Source of the DNA: an uncultured Coriobacteriaceae bacterium
GTDB lineage: Bacteria; Actinomycetota; Coriobacteriia; Coriobacteriales; Atopobiaceae
Direction: 5' to 3'
NCBI GenBank assembly: GCA_900551595.1
Contig: URWR01000113.1
Location: forward strand, 1-5,641
DNA length: 5,641 nucleotides
How positions within the stretch are numbered: the first letter of the stretch is position 1; each line of letters starts with the position of its first letter. A program made the position numbers and the translations under genes. The notes under the pieces are model-generated. The model was not told the DNA's origin. It worked only from the letters and a program-made list of their open reading frames with translations, and made no database searches. Below, piece by piece: positions 4,707 to 5,641 of the stretch.

Positions 4707-5641
4707 ATGGCAAGACTACACGTAATGGAGCGTAGCGATGCCCAGGTGGTCATGGATGATCTCCATAAGGCCATTGAACGGCGCTTAGCTGTAAGTTCCT
4801 TAGCTCCATGTCCGGTTGAGTTTACGATGGCCTTTGTGCAGATGTGTGCAACTCAAAGCTGTGGCAAGTGCACACCGTGCCGCATCGGTCTTACCGTACT
4901 CAAAGAGCTTATGGAAAGCGTACTGGATGGTACCGCGAATGACTATACCCTCGATCTTATCGAGCGAACTGCGCGTACCATTTATCTTTCCAGTGACTGT
5001 GCTATTGGTTATGAAGCAGGAGAAATGGCGCTTCATGCCATCAAGGGCTTCCGTGATGACTTTGTCTATCACATCAAGCACCATGCATGTGGCTTTGAGC
5101 AAAGTCAGCTTGTGCCTTGTGTTTCAGGCTGTCCTGCTGGTGTGGATATTCCTGGCTATATTTCGCTCGTAGAGGCTGGCCGTAATACTGATGCAGTGCG
5201 TCTTATCCGTAAAGATAATCCACTGCCGCTGGTCTGTGGGTATGTGTGTGAGCATCCGTGTGAGATGCACTGCCGCCGTGGTATGGTGGATGACCCGATG
5301 AATATTCGAGGGCTTAAGCGCTGGGCCGTCGATCATATGGAATCCAACTATCGTCCCCACAAGGCTGAGCCCACGCATAAGCGTATTGCAGTTGTTGGCG
5401 GCGGACCGGCTGGTCTTTCATGTGCCTACTATCTGGCTATTATGGGTCATGAAGTCACTATTCTCGAAGCTCGCCATAAGCTGGGCGGTATGTTGCGCTA
5501 CGGCATCCCAAGCTATCGTTTGCCTCGTGAACGGCTTGATTCTGAGATCCAGTGGATTTTGGATTGTGGCATCGAAGCGCACTGTGATGTTCGTGTTACT
5601 GATTTAGAGAAACTTCGCTCGGAATACGATGCCGTTTATCT
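4707..5641 (+). CDS. NuoF-type [4Fe-4S] domain fused to GltD-type Fe-S/FAD oxidoreductase, 3'-truncated
   Basis: The frame is open from the ATG at 4707 to the right edge, giving 311 full codons with no stop. Residues about 35-125 match the C-terminal iron-sulfur domain of NuoF (complex I and [FeFe]-hydrogenase diaphorase subunits), with SCGKCTPCRIG (C52, C55, C58) and the fourth ligand C98 in SSDCAIG. The FMN/NADH-binding part of NuoF is absent. Residues about 128-210 match the N-terminal Fe-S domain of GltD (glutamate synthase small subunit): C138 and C142 in CVSGCPAGVDIP, then C177, C181, C185 and C189 around VCEHPCEMHC. From residue 226 comes the FAD Rossmann fold, IAVVGGGPAGLS with E254, then GGMLRYGIPSYRLP. 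The second, NAD(P)H-binding half lies beyond the edge. The protein probably passes electrons between NAD(P)H and a partner such as a hydrogenase, formate dehydrogenase or other oxidoreductase encoded downstream. A true glutamate synthase subunit is less likely because of the extra N-terminal domain. Confidence 0.9.
   Translation, partial: MARLHVMERSDAQVVMDDLHKAIERRLAVSSLAPCPVEFTMAFVQMCATQSCGKCTPCRIGLTVLKELMESVLDGTANDYTLDLIERTARTIYLSSDCAIGYEAGEMALHAIKGFRDDFVYHIKHHACGFEQSQLVPCVSGCPAGVDIPGYISLVEAGRNTDAVRLIRKDNPLPLVCGYVCEHPCEMHCRRGMVDDPMNIRGLKRWAVDHMESNYRPHKAEPTHKRIAVVGGGPAGLSCAYYLAIMGHEVTILEARHKLGGMLRYGIPSYRLPRERLDSEIQWILDCGIEAHCDVRVTDLEKLRSEYDAVY

Noticed and set aside
4570..4713. 48-residue N-terminal extension of the epimerase
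   Set aside because: It does not resemble the family, a good ribosome binding site precedes the shorter start, and it would overlap the divergent gene.

Overview
This is a compact bacterial chromosomal segment of roughly half GC content, with short intergenic gaps and strong AAGGAG-type ribosome binding sites. The gene order (xseA, xseB, HIT, ackA), the style of the acetate kinase and the NuoF-like/GltD fusion at the right end suggest a host-associated anaerobe. A Coriobacteriia (Atopobiaceae-like) actinobacterium is my best guess, and a clostridial relative is the alternative. That placement is inference from protein character only; there is no rRNA or other decisive marker here.

Layout: bases 1-1671 hold a plus-strand cluster. 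It contains the C-terminal three quarters of exonuclease VII large subunit (xseA, cut by the left edge), the small subunit (xseB, overlapping xseA by 8 bp) and a histidine-triad nucleotide hydrolase. After a 94-bp gap comes acetate kinase (ackA, 1766-2935), followed by a strong 16-bp stem-loop that lacks a U-tract. A HAD-family phosphatase (3027-3662) starts only 32 bp after that stem. It converges, with a 25-bp gap, on a minus-strand aldose 1-epimerase-like gene (3688-4569). A 137-bp divergent intergenic region separates the epimerase from a plus-strand flavoprotein (4707 to the right edge, incomplete). The flavoprotein joins a NuoF-type [4Fe-4S] domain to a GltD-type Fe-S/FAD module.

Functionally, xseA/xseB form one enzyme (single-strand DNA trimming in repair). 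HIT and HAD are small-phosphate housekeeping enzymes. AckA makes ATP from acetyl phosphate, the usual final step of fermentative acetate formation. The epimerase handles sugar anomers, and the truncated flavoprotein probably belongs to an electron-transfer complex whose partners lie to the right of the window. There are no tRNA or rRNA genes, CRISPR arrays, insertion sequences or prophage genes. I found no convincing new system; the most interesting item is the Fe-S/GltD fusion and its divergent upstream region.
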